DNA from: Entomortierella parvispora
Taxonomy: Eukaryota > Mortierellomycota > Mortierellomycetes > Mortierellales > Mortierellaceae
Direction: 5' to 3'
NCBI GenBank assembly: GCA_963573315.1
Contig: OY752143.1
Span: 434,001-498,000 of the forward strand
DNA length: 64,000 bases
Below the pieces are notes generated by a model. The model ran no database searches. It saw only the letters and a program-made list of their open reading frames with translations, and was not told where the DNA came from. Within the stretch, counting starts at the first letter, position 1. Every line of letters begins with the position of its first letter. This document shows positions 33,901 through 45,528 of this stretch, in pieces. The position numbers were made by a program, and so were the translations under genes.

Positions 33901-35233
33901 GAGTTGGCCGATATTGTGGAACAGGATAAACTGATTGAGGTCAGAGGCAAGCGACCCCCTAGACTGCCCGATGTGTTTGCCCGACCTGGCCAGGATGGAA
34001 AGCGCCCAGGCGAGTTGGAAATCCACTCAAACGGTCTTCGCTATGTGTCACCACTCAGGAATGAGAACAGGATCGACATTCTCTTTAACAACATCAAGCA
34101 TCTCTTCTTCCAACCTTGCGACGGAGAGTTGATTGTCTTGATCCATTGTCAACTCAAGAACCCTATTATGATTGGCAAGAAGAAGACGGAGCACGTCCAG
34201 TTCTACAGAGAGGCCTCTGATGCTCAGTTTGACGAGACTGGAAACCGTCGTCGCAAATATGTCTATGGAGACGAGGATGAGTTGGCTTCTGAGCAGGAGG
34301 AACGTAGACGTCGTGCTGCTCTTAACAAGGAGTTTAAGCAATTCAGCGAAAAGATTGCCGAAATGGTAAGCGGGAAACAGCAGTGACTATTGACAATTGG
34401 ATGAAAGTCAAGGATTACTGGTCGTTAACGCGTTTCGTCTTTATTTTGGGTACTGTAGAGTGATAACAAGGTCGAGGCCGACATTCCCTTCCGCGAGCTT
34501 GCCTTTAACGGAGTGCCGTTCAGAACAAATGTTCTACTCAAGCCCACTCAGGACTGTCTTGTGCACTTGAGCGAGTCTCCCTTCTTGGTTGTCACTCTTG
34601 CGGATGTGGAGATTGTTCATTTGGAGCGTATTCAGTTTGGACTCAAGAACTTTGATATGGTCTTTACCTTCAAGGACTACTTCCAGACGCCCATCCATGT
34701 CAACACCATCCCCATGTCTCAACTGGACAACGTCAAGGACTGGCTAAACTCTATGGATATTGTCTTTTACGAAGGACCCGTGAACCTGAACTGGGGACCG
34801 ATCATGAAGACAATCCAGGAGGATCCAGCAGAGTTCTACAAGGAGGGAGGCTGGTCCTTCTTGGCAATTGAATCAGATGCTGAGGAGTCCGAAGAGTCTG
34901 GCTCAGAGTTTGAAGCGTCCGGTTCTGATTTTGCTTCTTCGTCTGATGAAAGTTCATACGCGTCGGATGCTTCCATGGATAATGGATCGGAGGACGAGGA
35001 CGATGAAGACGAAGAGTCTGGTGAAGATTGGGATGCACTGGAAGAGAAGGCCAAGAGAGGTACGAATTGTTGTCTTGGACTTTGGTCACTTCCTGCTTTA
35101 TGTTCTGGACTTACAAAACTGATGCATTTCTTATTTTCAATCTTAACTAGCTGACGACAAGAAGTTTGGAGGATCCAAGCGAGAAGCCGATTCGGACTCG
35201 GACAATGACCGCAAGAAGAAGCGAAAGCGCTGA
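30989..35233 (+). CDS. SPT16: FACT complex subunit Spt16
   Basis: Twelve exons: 30989-31063, 31294-31371, 31516-31600, 31707-31837, 31929-32081, 32177-32353, 32454-32807, 32895-33034, 33115-33670, 33766-34365, 34459-35059, 35151-35233; 1010 aa. Domains in order: catalytically dead aminopeptidase-like N-domain, dimerisation domain, double-PH middle domain ([41 protein letters not shown]), and an acidic Ser/Asp/Glu tail of about 115 aa ending in the nuclear signal KKKRKR. With Pob3, Spt16 is the histone chaperone FACT, which removes and restores H2A-H2B during transcription and replication. Length and order agree with yeast Spt16. Confidence 0.97.
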
Positions 35234-35801
35234 AGCAGAAGAAATATTTGCGAGCTAGAATTTTCAAAATAAAGTGTGAATCACGTGAGAAATATTCTTT
35301 GGCAATAAAAAGGAATCAGAACTGAGTTTTGGTTCGGTCCTTTTCGCAACAAACGGATTTTTTGTATGTGTGATTTTTGTGGAAGACCCCATTCGCTCAT
35401 TCATTGGAAGAAATCAATGCCAAAGCCAACCCTACTGGCATGGATGCATTGCTGCCCTCGACCAATGCTAGGCCTATCGATACCGTCATCCATTCCAATC
35501 AGTAGCAGGAGATCATACGGATGCCATGGCAATCAGGATACAGTCAAGGAGGACCGATCAAGGGATCGATGGATGCTTTGCAGCCTTGCTTGTAGCCGGA
35601 TATGTCTTCAGCACAGGAAGAGAGGGAATCTGCTCATGGAATCGAAATATCTTTTTTTTTTTTTTATTTTCAGCACTGGAGCTAACAATCTGGACACGCC
35701 TCTTCAAGGACCATCCCTCTCACTCTCGGCCGCCCCCAACGAGATCTTTCGATCCGTCATGACTTACCTCCATCCATCACCCTCACCTGTTAGTTTTCAC
35801 C
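35234..35801. other. Intergenic, SPT16 3' end and RPS0 promoter
   Basis: 568 nt. A polyadenylation-type AATAAA-like patch (AAAATAAAGTG) follows the SPT16 stop near 35266-35276. A T-rich tract (35649-35670) lies about 135 nt before the RPS0 start. No gene is supported. Confidence 0.5.
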
Positions 35802-36921
35802 ATGTCTGGATTGCCCGCTATTCTCAAAGCCACTGAGGAGGACATCAAGCTCCTTCTCTCTGCCCAGTCCCACTTGGGTACCAAGAACTGCGATGTTCAC
35901 ATGGAGCCTTACGTCTGGAAGCGTCGTGCTGATGGTAAGAAAACACAAACCAAGGACAAAAAAAGAGCAGGACGAAGATTACTGGGACGGTCAGGGATCA
36001 GCCAGCAGCTGATCTGATCAGATGAGGACAATGGACTCGGAACAAAAACTTCAACAACTTGACCTTGTCTGGTCTGGTCGGGAGTTGTTACTTTCAAAAC
36101 GCTGGACTGAAGGCAAAGTCGGCCATAGAAAAGACGAGCAATTGAAAGGCGCCTGGAGGCACAGTTATCTTGGATTCACCAAAGTCGATGCACCGCGTTA
36201 ACAAATTCCCAAATATATTCTATGGCAAATAGGTCTCCACATCATCAACATCGGAAAGACCTGGGAGAAGATCGTCCTCGCTGCCCGTATCATCGTCGCC
36301 ATCGAGAACCCCGCTGATATCTGCGTCATCTCTGCCCGCCCCTACGGTCAGCGTGCCGCCTTGAAGTTCGCCTCGCACACCGGTGCCCAGGCCATTGCCG
36401 GTCGCTTCACCCCCGGTACCTTCACCAACTATATCACCCGTGCCTTCAAGGAGCCCCGTTTGATCATCGTCACCGACCCTTTGACCGACCACCAGGCCAT
36501 CAAGGAGGCTTCGTACGTCAACATCCCCGTTATCGCTTTCGCCGATACCGAGTCTCCCCTCCGTTACGTCGATGTTGCCATCCCCACCAACAACCGCTCC
36601 AAGCACGCCATTGGTCTTGCCTACTGGATGTTGGCCCGTGAGGTCCTCCGTCTCCGTGGCACCATCTCCCGCTCCGCTCCTTGGGACGTCATGGTCGACA
36701 TGTTCTTCTACCGTGACCCCGAAGAGAAGGCTGAGGAGGAGGCCGCTGCCGCCGCTGCTGAGAAGCCCGCTGGCGCTGATGTTGCCGGTACCTGGGCCCC
36801 TGGTGAGGCTGCTCCTTTCGAGGGTGCTGAGGCCGCTGCCCCCGTCTCTGGCGACTGGGCTGCTGATGCCGCCACCGCTGACTGGTCCGAGGCTCCTGCC
36901 ACTGACTCCTGGGCTGCTTAA
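35802..36921 (+). CDS. RPS0: 40S ribosomal protein uS2 (RPS0/RPSA)
   Basis: Exons 35802-35934 and 36233-36921 (298-nt intron, GTAAGA...AAATAG); 273 aa. Conserved uS2 segments: [103 protein letters not shown] and [27 protein letters not shown]. The C-terminus is Ala-rich and acidic with repeated (A/G/S/D)W motifs, as in eukaryotic RPSA. Component of the small ribosomal subunit head-body junction. Strongly biased, C-ending codons show high expression compared with neighbours. Confidence 0.98.
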
Positions 36922-37516
36922 ATCCAGACTGGTTCTTTCATTCATTCTTAATAAATGTGAAAATCCTTCTGACATGAAAAAAAGGTCAAATAGATAGTAC
37001 ATGTAGAAAAAAAAGTTTATACTTGGTAACTCGGACACCGTACGATTATGATGAAATACTCTTACTGAAGGATTGGTATGGAAGGCAGAAGAGAGAGTCG
37101 CGTTGTCGACGCGTTCAAGGGTGTATACAGACAATATCACCTCTGTTGTGTACTCGTCCAGCGGCCACCAGATCGCCCAGCCAACACTTTCTACATAGCT
37201 GTTTGCAGCTGTCGCACACAATAACACAATAATGAACAACAACAATGGTAACCCCGTGCTTTGAGTAGTCTGCCTTCAGAATTGAATTTGGTCCGCAAAC
37301 TCGTTCTTCTCAGTCAATAGTCAATTTTGAAAGTCGAGAAAGGTGTTGCTTTGAATAGAGTATCAACATTGGATGTTTATTGTCGGGATGATATCAAAAT
37401 ATTCTCTTTTGGTTTAAAAAAAAACTCGTTTCTTCCAACTCGCAACACTTGGGAGGCCATCCTTTGTTCAAGAACAAGCAATGGTCATTTTTGGAGAAAA
37501 ATTTTACAAGACAAAT
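36922..37516. other. Convergent 3' spacer, RPS0 / GIS2
   Basis: 595 nt between two stop codons pointing at each other. An AATAAATG signal follows RPS0 at about 36950. No exon chain could be made, and the small frames here have no domain. Confidence 0.5.
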
Positions 37517-39078
37517 TTAAGCCTGCTGGGGGCAGTCGCGGGACTAGAGTGAGGGGAACATAACAGGAGAAAAAAGGTCAACATTTGATGCAGAAACATG
37601 AAAGAAAAAGAAAAGAGATGACAGGGCGACATTATGAGACTTACGATGTGGCCGACCTCGTTGCACTTGTAGCAAGCCTTCTCCTTGCGCTCCTCAGGGC
37701 ACTCGCGAGAGATGTGGCCAGAGTTGCCGCAGTTGTAGCACTTGGCGCTCTGGTTGCAGTCGCGAGACATGTGGCCGAAACCACCGCAGGTGTAGCAGGT
37801 CTTGCCCTGGTTGTCGCGGAAAGAGCGCTGGGGACGCTCACCACCCTGCTGGAAACCACCCTCGGGGCAGTTGCGGGAGATGTGACCGGCCTTGCCGCAC
37901 TTGTAGCACTCGGGGCCAGCACCCTCAGCGGGGGCGGAGGGGCAGTCGCGGGAGATGTGACCGACCTGGTTGCACTTGTAGCAGGACTTCTCCTTGCGCT
38001 CACCGGTGCAGTCGCGGGAGATGTGACCAGACTCTCCGCAGTTGTAGCAGAGAGGGGTACCAGCGGACTGGCAGTCACGGGCCTGGTGGCCGGCTGATAT
38101 CATGGACATGGTACATGCATGAGCGGAGCAGGGCAGAGTATTTGCATACGCGTTTCACGACATGAGAAAGCAAATCAGAATACGCACATTTCGAAAAGAA
38201 AAGGGAGCACGCAGATCATAAAAGATAATATAGAGAAAGGGAAGAGAGAGAGGCAGGATATGGATCAGCAAGGCAGGTCGTCGTCATCATCATCATAATC
38301 GTTCGTAGTACACCCAAGAACACCTCCACTACGGTAACGACTCTCTCCTCGTTCTCCTTCACTTCTCCTCCTCCTCCTGAAAGACTGATAGGCGGGGCAT
38401 TAGATAAAGAGAGCTATATGTGGTAAATACACCTCCTCGTCCTCGCCTCGCTTTATTTGATTGAACAAGGACTTTTTTCCATATTCGAATGAAAGAGGAG
38501 ACCGCAAAGAGAGACATGGCAGGAGACCCTGAAACTCCAGTCAAGACGCCTCTGAACTCTGTCGGCTGACTGCGGGATTTCCAGTGTGTACAGACCGTTG
38601 CCCCTGCCCCAGCAGCTGAGCAGTGTCCACTGGTGAAGGTGGACAAAGCAGGCTCCTGACGCAGGCGGAAGGAAGTTCAGACCGTATGACTCGAGAAGAC
38701 AAGCCGCTGAAGAATCCTGCTGAGATGGCGAAAAGTGGGGACAATGTCGAGCGAGCGTCGAGCCATCCCAAGCGAACGGAGGATGGGACGGAGAGGGAGG
38801 GAGGAGATCCAACTACACCAACAGACCAACCTCACCAACTACAACTGCTACTACAATAACAACAACTCCACCACCGCCGATCTTCTTTAGGCTGCACCGC
38901 CAACCAACTTCACACCAAGAGCAAGACTCTACTCCTGGGCCGATATCCGAGTCTGATGATCCCCAAAAGGACCACGGTCATCAGGACAGGCAGGGCTCAA
39001 GTCTTGCTCATCATCATCATTCATTCAATACGTACGTTGGCCGCAGGTGTAGCAGGTGCGAGGGGGACGGAAAGACAT
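37517..39078 (-). CDS. GIS2: CCHC zinc-knuckle protein Gis2/CNBP
   Basis: Exons 39036-39078, 37645-38093 and 37517-37543; 172 aa. Seven CCHC knuckles (C-x2-C-x4-H-x4-C): CYTCGQPGHQARDC, CYNCGESGHISRDC, CYKCNQVGHISRDC, CYKCGKAGHISRNC, CYTCGGFGHMSRDC, CYNCGNSGHISREC and CYKCNEVGHISRDC. A Gly/Gln/Arg linker divides knuckles 4 and 5. Gis2/CNBP binds single-stranded nucleic acid and ribosomes and promotes translation of specific mRNAs. Knuckles 1 and 7 are each broken by an intron; the first intron is 942 nt (38094-39035), the largest in the window, and the last exon codes only eight residues. Divergent from uL16m with starts 310 nt apart. Confidence 0.96.
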
Positions 39079-39388
39079 GGTTGAAAAGGGTTAAAGGTGG
39101 GTGGTGGGTAAGGAGGGAAAGAAAACAAAGGCAGTAAAAAGTTTTTTCAGGGACTCCCCGTCTGGACAGATCATATGACGTCATCGAAAAATGAGCAGGC
39201 ACATTAGGAGCCCTAAATATGTCACCGAACGGGCCTTTCTGCATGTGCAGCGGTATTGTTTATGATATCACGACAGTCACAGTTTGGTGGCGCTTCGGAC
39301 CCAGGGGTGTCTCCTGCTCGTCCTTCATGCGATTGTCCCGCATTCTTGTCAGTTAGTGCATCCATCCACCCATCCAGACACAATCGCC
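39079..39388. promoter_or_regulatory. Bidirectional promoter, GIS2 / MRPL16
   Basis: 310 nt between two divergent ATGs. It contains TGACGTCA at about 39176-39183, a perfect CRE/ATF-type palindrome, roughly 100 nt from the GIS2 start. The role of that site is an inference from the motif. Confidence 0.5.
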
Positions 39389-40252
39389 ATGGCCTCACTC
39401 TTCCGGGCCCTGTCAAGGACGCCGCTCCTCCTGAGTGCCGCTCGCCCCTCCTCCTCCTCCATTCTCTCTGCTTCCTCCTCTTCCTCCACATCTACAGCAT
39501 TCGCCGCCGTCACGAAACCATCACAATTCGTCCGCAACTTCTCCTTTGGCGCTGTCTCCTCCACTACTCCTCTCTCCCTCCGCCACAATGCCTCTCCCTT
39601 TGTCTCATCCTCTCTTCAACATAACCCATTGAGCATTCGTTCCTTGGCCTCACCCATGAACAAGACGCAACGTCGTTTCAACAGTTTGCAGCCTAAGAGG
39701 ATGAAGTACCGTAAAAAGCACAAGGGCAAAATCCCAATCCCTATCGGCGGATCGACCAAGGGTACCTTTGTCGAGTTTGGAGAATACGGTCTTCGCATCA
39801 AAGAGGGCGCTCGTTTGACCGCCAAGCAGATCCAGGCAGCCCACACCACCATCCGTCGCAAGATCAAAACGGTCAAGGGATCTCAGATCTGGACCCGAGT
39901 CTTCCCCGATATCCCCGTCACCTCAAAAGGAGGAGAGAGTCGTATGGGTAAAGGAAAGGGATCCGTGGATTACTATGCCACCCGTGTGGGTATCAACAGG
40001 ATTGTATTTGAAATTGGTGGAGGCGGTATCCGTCGTGAGCACGCCAAGGAGGCCATGAGATTGGCTGCTGCCAAGTTGCCTGTGGCGGTCGAGTTTGTGG
40101 TCAAGGCTGATCAGATCAAGCCTCCCAAGATCCCACGCGCTATTCCGGGCGCTGCCCCCGTTGCTGCTGCAGTTGAGAAGAAGAATGTTGCCGCAGTGGT
40201 CCTACCATCCGTTGCATCCCCAGCTACTACCGCTGCTGAAGTCGCCGCATAG
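39389..40252 (+). CDS. MRPL16: Mitochondrial ribosomal protein uL16m
   Basis: Single exon, 287 aa. The first about 85 residues are Ser/Ala/Arg-rich and lack acids, a mitochondrial presequence. The L16 core starts at LQPKRMKYRKKHKGK and holds GTFVEFGEYGLRIKEGARLTAKQIQAAHTTIRRKIK, IWTRVFPDIPVTSKGGESRMGKGKGSVDYYATRV and the C-terminal helix HAKEAMRLAAAKLPVAVEFV. uL16 helps shape the A site and peptidyl-transferase centre. An Ala/Val/Pro-rich tail of about 40 residues extends beyond the bacterial length. Confidence 0.96.
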   Translation: MASLFRALSRTPLLLSAARPSSSSILSASSSSSTSTAFAAVTKPSQFVRNFSFGAVSSTTPLSLRHNASPFVSSSLQHNPLSIRSLASPMNKTQRRFNSLQPKRMKYRKKHKGKIPIPIGGSTKGTFVEFGEYGLRIKEGARLTAKQIQAAHTTIRRKIKTVKGSQIWTRVFPDIPVTSKGGESRMGKGKGSVDYYATRVGINRIVFEIGGGGIRREHAKEAMRLAAAKLPVAVEFVVKADQIKPPKIPRAIPGAAPVAAAVEKKNVAAVVLPSVASPATTAAEVAA

Positions 40253-41013
40253 GCGACCCCCCCTATAACAAAACCTACCCTCACCATTCATCTTAGAATT
40301 AAACGTTTGCTACATCATTTTTCTGTATGATATTGCTCGTCCGACCCTTAGTTTAGTATGGAGAATGAGTCAATCGGCACATTAACGAGAGTCTTCACAT
40401 CAGTGCAGCTAAAGAAGACCTCCCCAATTGTATTTTTGCGTTGCTGACAGCTGTAAATAACGGAACCACCAGTGGCGTCGACCGGGATTGCACCTCAAGG
40501 TTGTAAAGAATCATGTTATTCTTGTCGATAGCCACCAGAGTCTTCAGGCAGTGAAATAGGAAGACTGTCAAAACCTCTTTTATTGGACATCCTCTCCTGC
40601 CTGGTAGCCCGTTCGAGGCTGACTGACTGGCTGATTCTGGTTCGATGGGATGGCTGTCACGTACACTTCGTTCCAGGCAATGGATAGGCCAGAGTTCTTT
40701 GTCCAGGCTGTCCTAGCTCTAGACGCGCTCAGATCGAGGACCAGGGTACACAGGTAGCAGGGACTTTATAGCGTAGTACATAACCATTAGAGGAACGCGC
40801 CTGCAAAAAAAAAAAAAAAAGAAAAAAAGAAAAAGAGAATGGAGCTGATGCGATGAAATGGACTTCCGGTGACGCAGATGGATTTTTTTGTGTTGCAAGT
40901 TTTCTTTTCGGAGCCTTGAGGCGGAACTCGACTCAAGAAGAAGGAAAAGAAAGACAGAGCGTGCCCTTGTCCATTAATCAATCCTCTCTTTGTTCTCCTC
41001 ACCCATTTGCACA
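40253..41013. other. Intergenic, no gene seen
   Basis: 761 nt between uL16m and COX5. AATTAAAC polyadenylation-like patch at about 40299; an A-rich tract at 40804-40830. A pyrimidine run just before the COX5 ATG (TCTCTTTGTTCTCCTC) looks like a fungal core promoter. Confidence 0.5.
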
Positions 41014-42305
41014 ATGATTCGCACCCTTGCCCGCCCCGCTGTCCGCGCCACCCAGCGTCGCTTCGCCTCCACCGCCTCCTCCGAGTCCATCCCCCTCGCC
41101 AACCTGGAGTTGCGCTGGAAGACCCTCTCTGCCCAGGAGCAGGGTTCCCTCACCAAGCAGCTGGAGACCGCCCAGGCCGGCGACTGGACCAAGATGACTC
41201 TTGAGCAGAAGAAGGCTGGTAATGCTTGGTCCTTGTTCTTCTTCCTCCTTTTTTTCTTTTCTTTTCTTCTATTCTTTTTACTCCTTGACCGGGAGCAGCT
41301 TCCGAACGCGTACCTCGTCCCTCCGGACCCGCTTCCCTCAGACCGACAAAAAAGTCATCGCGGACCGGAAATCCAGGACAGAAACAATCCTCCGAACGGA
41401 TGCGAATGATGGATGCCGCCTCACAATCATCCCTGATCGGGAAGCGCGAGTTTGCCCTTGGAGCCCCTCCAGATTCTTTCCGAAGGGATTCCCTGGTGGA
41501 TTTTTTGGATGTCCCTCAAATACGGAACCACCAACAGTCTTCCATCAACCGAATCAGAGCACTTCCGGATTCAAGGATGGAAACACGCCATCCTACCAGG
41601 AGAAGACAGATCAGCGCTCCCATTGCTGCTCCGACACGCTGGCTGAAAAATTGTATTCGTGCTTCTTGCGCCTGCAGCCCGCCACACCCTCTGGATTATC
41701 TGCAGCTGGAATGACAAAACCGAAACGCGCTGCTCCGATATGGATATCCGATGTGGACCCACGTTCTTTATTTTTTTTTGATTTTTTTAATCTGGCGTTC
41801 CTCGTTGACTAAAAACAACTTTTTATTCTCAAACAAATAGCCTACTGGGTTGCTTTCGGCCCCCACGGTGCCCGTACCCCTTTGACTGGTCCCAACCACG
41901 GCCTCAAGGTCTTTGCTGGAACCGCCGCTGTTGTTGGCCTCGGTGGTGCTCTCTTCCTCTGGATCCGTGCCAAGGGTATGTTATTTTTTTGGAGAGTCGT
42001 CATCAATTGGCGTCTTGGATCATTCAATTCTCAACTGCTCGAGCAAAGGATATGATCATTGGAACCATTGGACTCTATGAATCCTGCAACACAGCGATCA
42101 GGTAGATCACAGTACTAAGCGGTCGACCTTTTTCTTTTCATTCGGGAAAACGAAAATCATAGGTGGCGAGAAGCCCTCGACCATGACCAAGGAGTGGCAG
42201 GAGGCCTCGAACGAGTATGCTCGTGCCAACAAGATCAACCCCATCACTGGTGTTTCTTCCGAGAACTACAAGGGTGCCGGTTTCGTCTCCAGCTCCAAGA
42301 ACTAA
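41014..42305 (+). CDS. COX5: Cytochrome c oxidase subunit 5 (COX IV family)
   Basis: Exons 41014-41218, 41841-41975, 42163-42305; 160 aa. A presequence MIRTLARPAVRATQRRFAST is followed by the COX IV motif LELRWKTLSAQEQGSLTKQLE, the pre-TM segment AYWVAFGPHGARTPL, one TM helix (VFAGTAAVVGLGGALFLWI, about 93-112) and a matrix/IMS tail with TMTKEWQEASNEYARANKINPITG. It is a nuclear-coded structural subunit of respiratory complex IV in the inner membrane. The first intron is 622 nt and holds stray frames with no domain. Highly biased codons indicate strong expression. Confidence 0.95.
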
Positions 42306-44599
42306 AAAAAAGAAAAAGACATTTAGACGTCTGCTTCTTTTTAAAGAAAAAAGAAAAGAGTCCCCACCAAAAAAAAAAAAGAGAGAATACTTCTTTGTGC
42401 CAAATTACCCTTTCAATACAGTTGCAACCCATCATTTTCAACATCAAACTCCCTAGGAATGAAAAAAATGTTTGTTTCCCATACTTGATTGAACACCTCG
42501 GTATGAACATGCTATGAAACATGAAGTTGGGTACCTTTGGGTTGAAAAGGGTCTGACCTAAACAGATACAAGGTCGTTGTCCATGGAGACGAATGACCAT
42601 ACACACGTCTAGATTATTTGAAGGTAGATCTTCCTCTTGACCAGAAGTCAAGGCAAAGGACCTTTCGATGTCTTGATCTTGTCTAGTTGCTGACTCTTCT
42701 GTGCTCGTTCGGAAGTGGATCCGATATTGATGCAGGTGATTGTTGTTTGTTCAAATATGAGGTCGCTTTCGGCCTTCAACACTAGGATGCGGGTTTCCCA
42801 CTGCCAGTTTGTATGTCTTGGAACTGACTTTTGGAGAGTCGCTTTGCAAGGAACACGTTGCAACTGGTTCTATCGCGTGATTTTTTCTTTCAACTTAGAC
42901 ACGGCGACATCCTTCTTTTTTAGAGGCGTTATTTGCTGCGTCAAGCATCTTGCCGAGGGATGTCGACGTTGATGACTTTCTTTGTGGCCTTTCGCAGTTG
43001 CCATCGTCGCCGCGTCTGCTCCTTGAATATTTTTTTTCCCCCCAATACTTGGTGTCCTTAGCCTGGTCGATAATCGTGAACAAGTGGTTTTTTTTGGGAT
43101 ACTTACCACCACGGCTACATTGAGAAAGAATACCCTCATCGTCGTCAGCTGCTTCTCTTTCTTCGCTGGGTGGATCCCCATTGAAGTTGTTTATCGTCAC
43201 TGTTGGAGCGATGAAGCTCGCTAGCCTCTTTGTTTCAAGAAGCAAGGGGACCGGTGTCGGCTTGCTCGCAATTGCTTTAGTGGATATCGCTGAAGTCTTG
43301 CTTCTCTTGGGACTCCAAAGGATCGGGTAGTGTTAGATCAGTACAAGTACCGATGTAGGGGCGTCTTTGTCTCCAAGATCGGAAGAAGGGGTCCTATTAT
43401 GTCATGGTGCTAAAAATCTGTTTGGTTTTTCCTCGTTCTGTGCCGAAGGCAAGCATGCCGATCTTTTTCGTTGATGAGGAAGAGCACTCCTTTCCTTTCC
43501 TGGGTAGTGGATGAGAGATTGAATTCAAGGTACTGACTGCTACCAGTGCCAGTGCAAGTGCTGGCGTTGGTATCGGAACTAGATCTGGAGTTGGCCCTGG
43601 TGAATCAGGTCAGATAATTCAGAGGTTTCTATGGGTACTGTAAAAAGATGTGAAAAGAAAAGATCAAGACTGTGGACGACGAGTATTTTTACACGCGACA
43701 TAAAAAGGACATACGTACCACAACACATGCCAACCAGCGAAAGCAGGGTCAAGGCCCTTCCACCTTCCTCAGCTGAGGGAAGTTGGATGTTGGAGCGGTA
43801 TTGCTATCGACCCTCCGAGTTATTCTTGCGTGGCAAAAAGTTTGATAAAGTGGGTGGGCATCACTGTTCATCATTGTTATCAAGTCAATTCTCGTCTGAA
43901 GTGATCAACCTCTCCGTTGACACCTACAACAGCGTCCTACTTGTCTTCTGTCTCTCCTCCCGTATGCCTTTTACCTGCCGTCCCCAAGGTCCTTTCCAAG
44001 TCCCCCCCTCAAAGATAACAGAAAACAGGGTTAAAACAGTCTTCCGTTGGAACCTCCATTGAACTGCTCAACAGAAGACCATTGATAGGGCATGCGCGGC
44101 ATTATATACTATCGACGGATGGCCTCACAGTCAAACAAAGCGAGAGCCACCAGAATTCTTCAGTGTCACTACTGACAAACGTGGTCAAGGTATGGCACGG
44201 GCGTTATCCTTATCTATCACGTATGAGGTGATTGGTGTCAGTCACCAGTGTACCGAGGATGGAATGTGGAGACTTTTGATCCTTTGCAGGTCTACGTTTA
44301 ACCTCGAGGTCTGTAGACGTGATCCCGCACAAAATGTGCGTTTTGACTACAATATCGAAAGTCGTCATCAAGTTGTCACGGCCACCATACCGACGCTGGA
44401 GTTCGTTCCTATATCGACTGTGCATATTTCAAGAACAGATAGACGGCTCTAACGCATGGACACCCAGACCAGACTCGTAGGTTGTCGCGTGTTTTTCATC
44501 AATGTGATAATGATATGTAGGTAGTTTCTTGATTCTTGTGATTTGTTTACTCACGATTTATTTTACTTTTGAACATAGAACTCCTAATATATAGGGCCA
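42306..44599. other. Gene-poor region with possible degraded frames
   Basis: No intact gene can be built. On the minus strand a frame around 42895-43245 contains LLETKRLASFIAPTVTINNF and an acidic EEREAADDDEG patch, ending at a GTAAGT-like site with a plausible acceptor 50 nt on; it may be two exons of a decayed gene, but no start, no family and no continuation were found. Frames at 43631-44062 and 44192-44452 (plus) have no recognisable domain. Confidence 0.35.
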
Positions 44600-45425
44600 A
44601 GGGAATGACCGTATAGATGATGAGGCAGCAGATCCTTTTGCAAGCCCAAGGGTGTTTGGCAATGAACATGGTGGGTCGAACAATATCACCATTACCGACA
44701 GTTAGAACCCGGAAATAAGTTCCCACTGGTAAAGGTGAGAAAGAGTACATCGATCTTTCCTCACTCCCCATGAAGTCGTTTGCGGAGAAGAGCAATGTAA
44801 GCTACTGATCAAGCAGGCTTCTTTTTTTTTTTTTTTTGACTTCTATATTTCAAAGATGCGTGATTTTCTGGCGCTATAGGAAAAGGAGTTTGAAAGGGCG
44901 CTTGAAAAAAGGATGAAAGCTGCACAACAGGAGAACAGAACGATTACCAAAAGGGTAAGTCGATAAGAATACTTTTTACAAAGAAAAGAGTATTCACAGC
45001 AGTATCCCTGATAGTCGTGCATACAAACTATAAAATAGGCAGCAAGTACGGAGCTCGTGACGAATATTCTGGCAAAGATTATCAGAGCAACCTCTGATCA
45101 AGAGCAAGAGGAGAACGCGGTATACATTCCTCCAGAACGAACCCAGAAGAAGAGTTCATCGAAAACTGTAGGAGGCAGTCGGCAGGGTTTGTTGGATGTG
45201 CCCCCGCTGATAGAAAGGACTGCATCCAGTGAGACGTTCAAGCTGCCACGTACAGAGGCAGTTGAAGTCTTGAAAGGGTTATAGGGAGAAGAGCCGGAAG
45301 AGCAACTGTTAGACAAGAGAATAAGGTTCAAACAACCTTTGACACCATCTGACCCCAAGGGAAAAGGTAGAGCAAAGGTCATGGAACAATTAAAAATAAA
45401 ATCAACTCATGAAAAGACATGGTGA
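44600..45425 (+). pseudogene. Degraded coiled-coil protein gene
   Basis: A plus-strand exon chain can be followed: a frame ending at about 44796 (FAEKSN), exon 44880-44954 (EKEFERALEKRMKAAQQENR) and 45039-45425, with normal GT-AG introns between them. The frame is broken by an in-frame TAA near 44722 and a TAG at 45282-45284, yet stays open for 46 further codons to a TGA at 45423. The product would be charged and helical, rich in Lys, Glu and Gln. No family recognised. Intact splice sites with isolated nonsense codons suggest a recent loss of function, or recoding. Confidence 0.4.
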
Positions 45426-45460
45426 ATGTTTCCTCTGGCTCAACAAAACGCCAATTCAAA

Positions 45461-45528
45461 CTGGCGACGCAGCAAATGCGATCTGAAGAAGAAATTCATT
45501 CTTCGGATCGCATTTGTTGCGTCGCCAG
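45461..45528. repeat. 30-bp foldback inverted repeat
   Basis: Arms 45461-45490 and 45499-45528 are inverse complements at 28 of 30 positions, around an 8-nt loop (GAAATTCA). The arms start CTGGCGACGC and are GC-richer than surroundings. A transcript would form a strong hairpin. It lies between a pseudogene and the 3' end of the palmitoyltransferase, so it could be a tiny foldback element or a bidirectional transcription stop. Confidence 0.85.

Noticed and set aside
35366-35836. 156-codon plus frame before RPS0
   Set aside because: No domain, overlaps the RPS0 start in another frame, and lies in promoter sequence.
37585-38097. 170-codon Ala/Val-rich plus frame opposite GIS2
   Set aside because: Repeated antisense of the CCHC knuckle units; the periodicity is explained by the zinc knuckles.
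41219-41840. Open frames in the 622-nt first intron of COX5
   Set aside because: They run through a clean GT-AG intron, have no domain, and splicing is required to join the COX IV motif.
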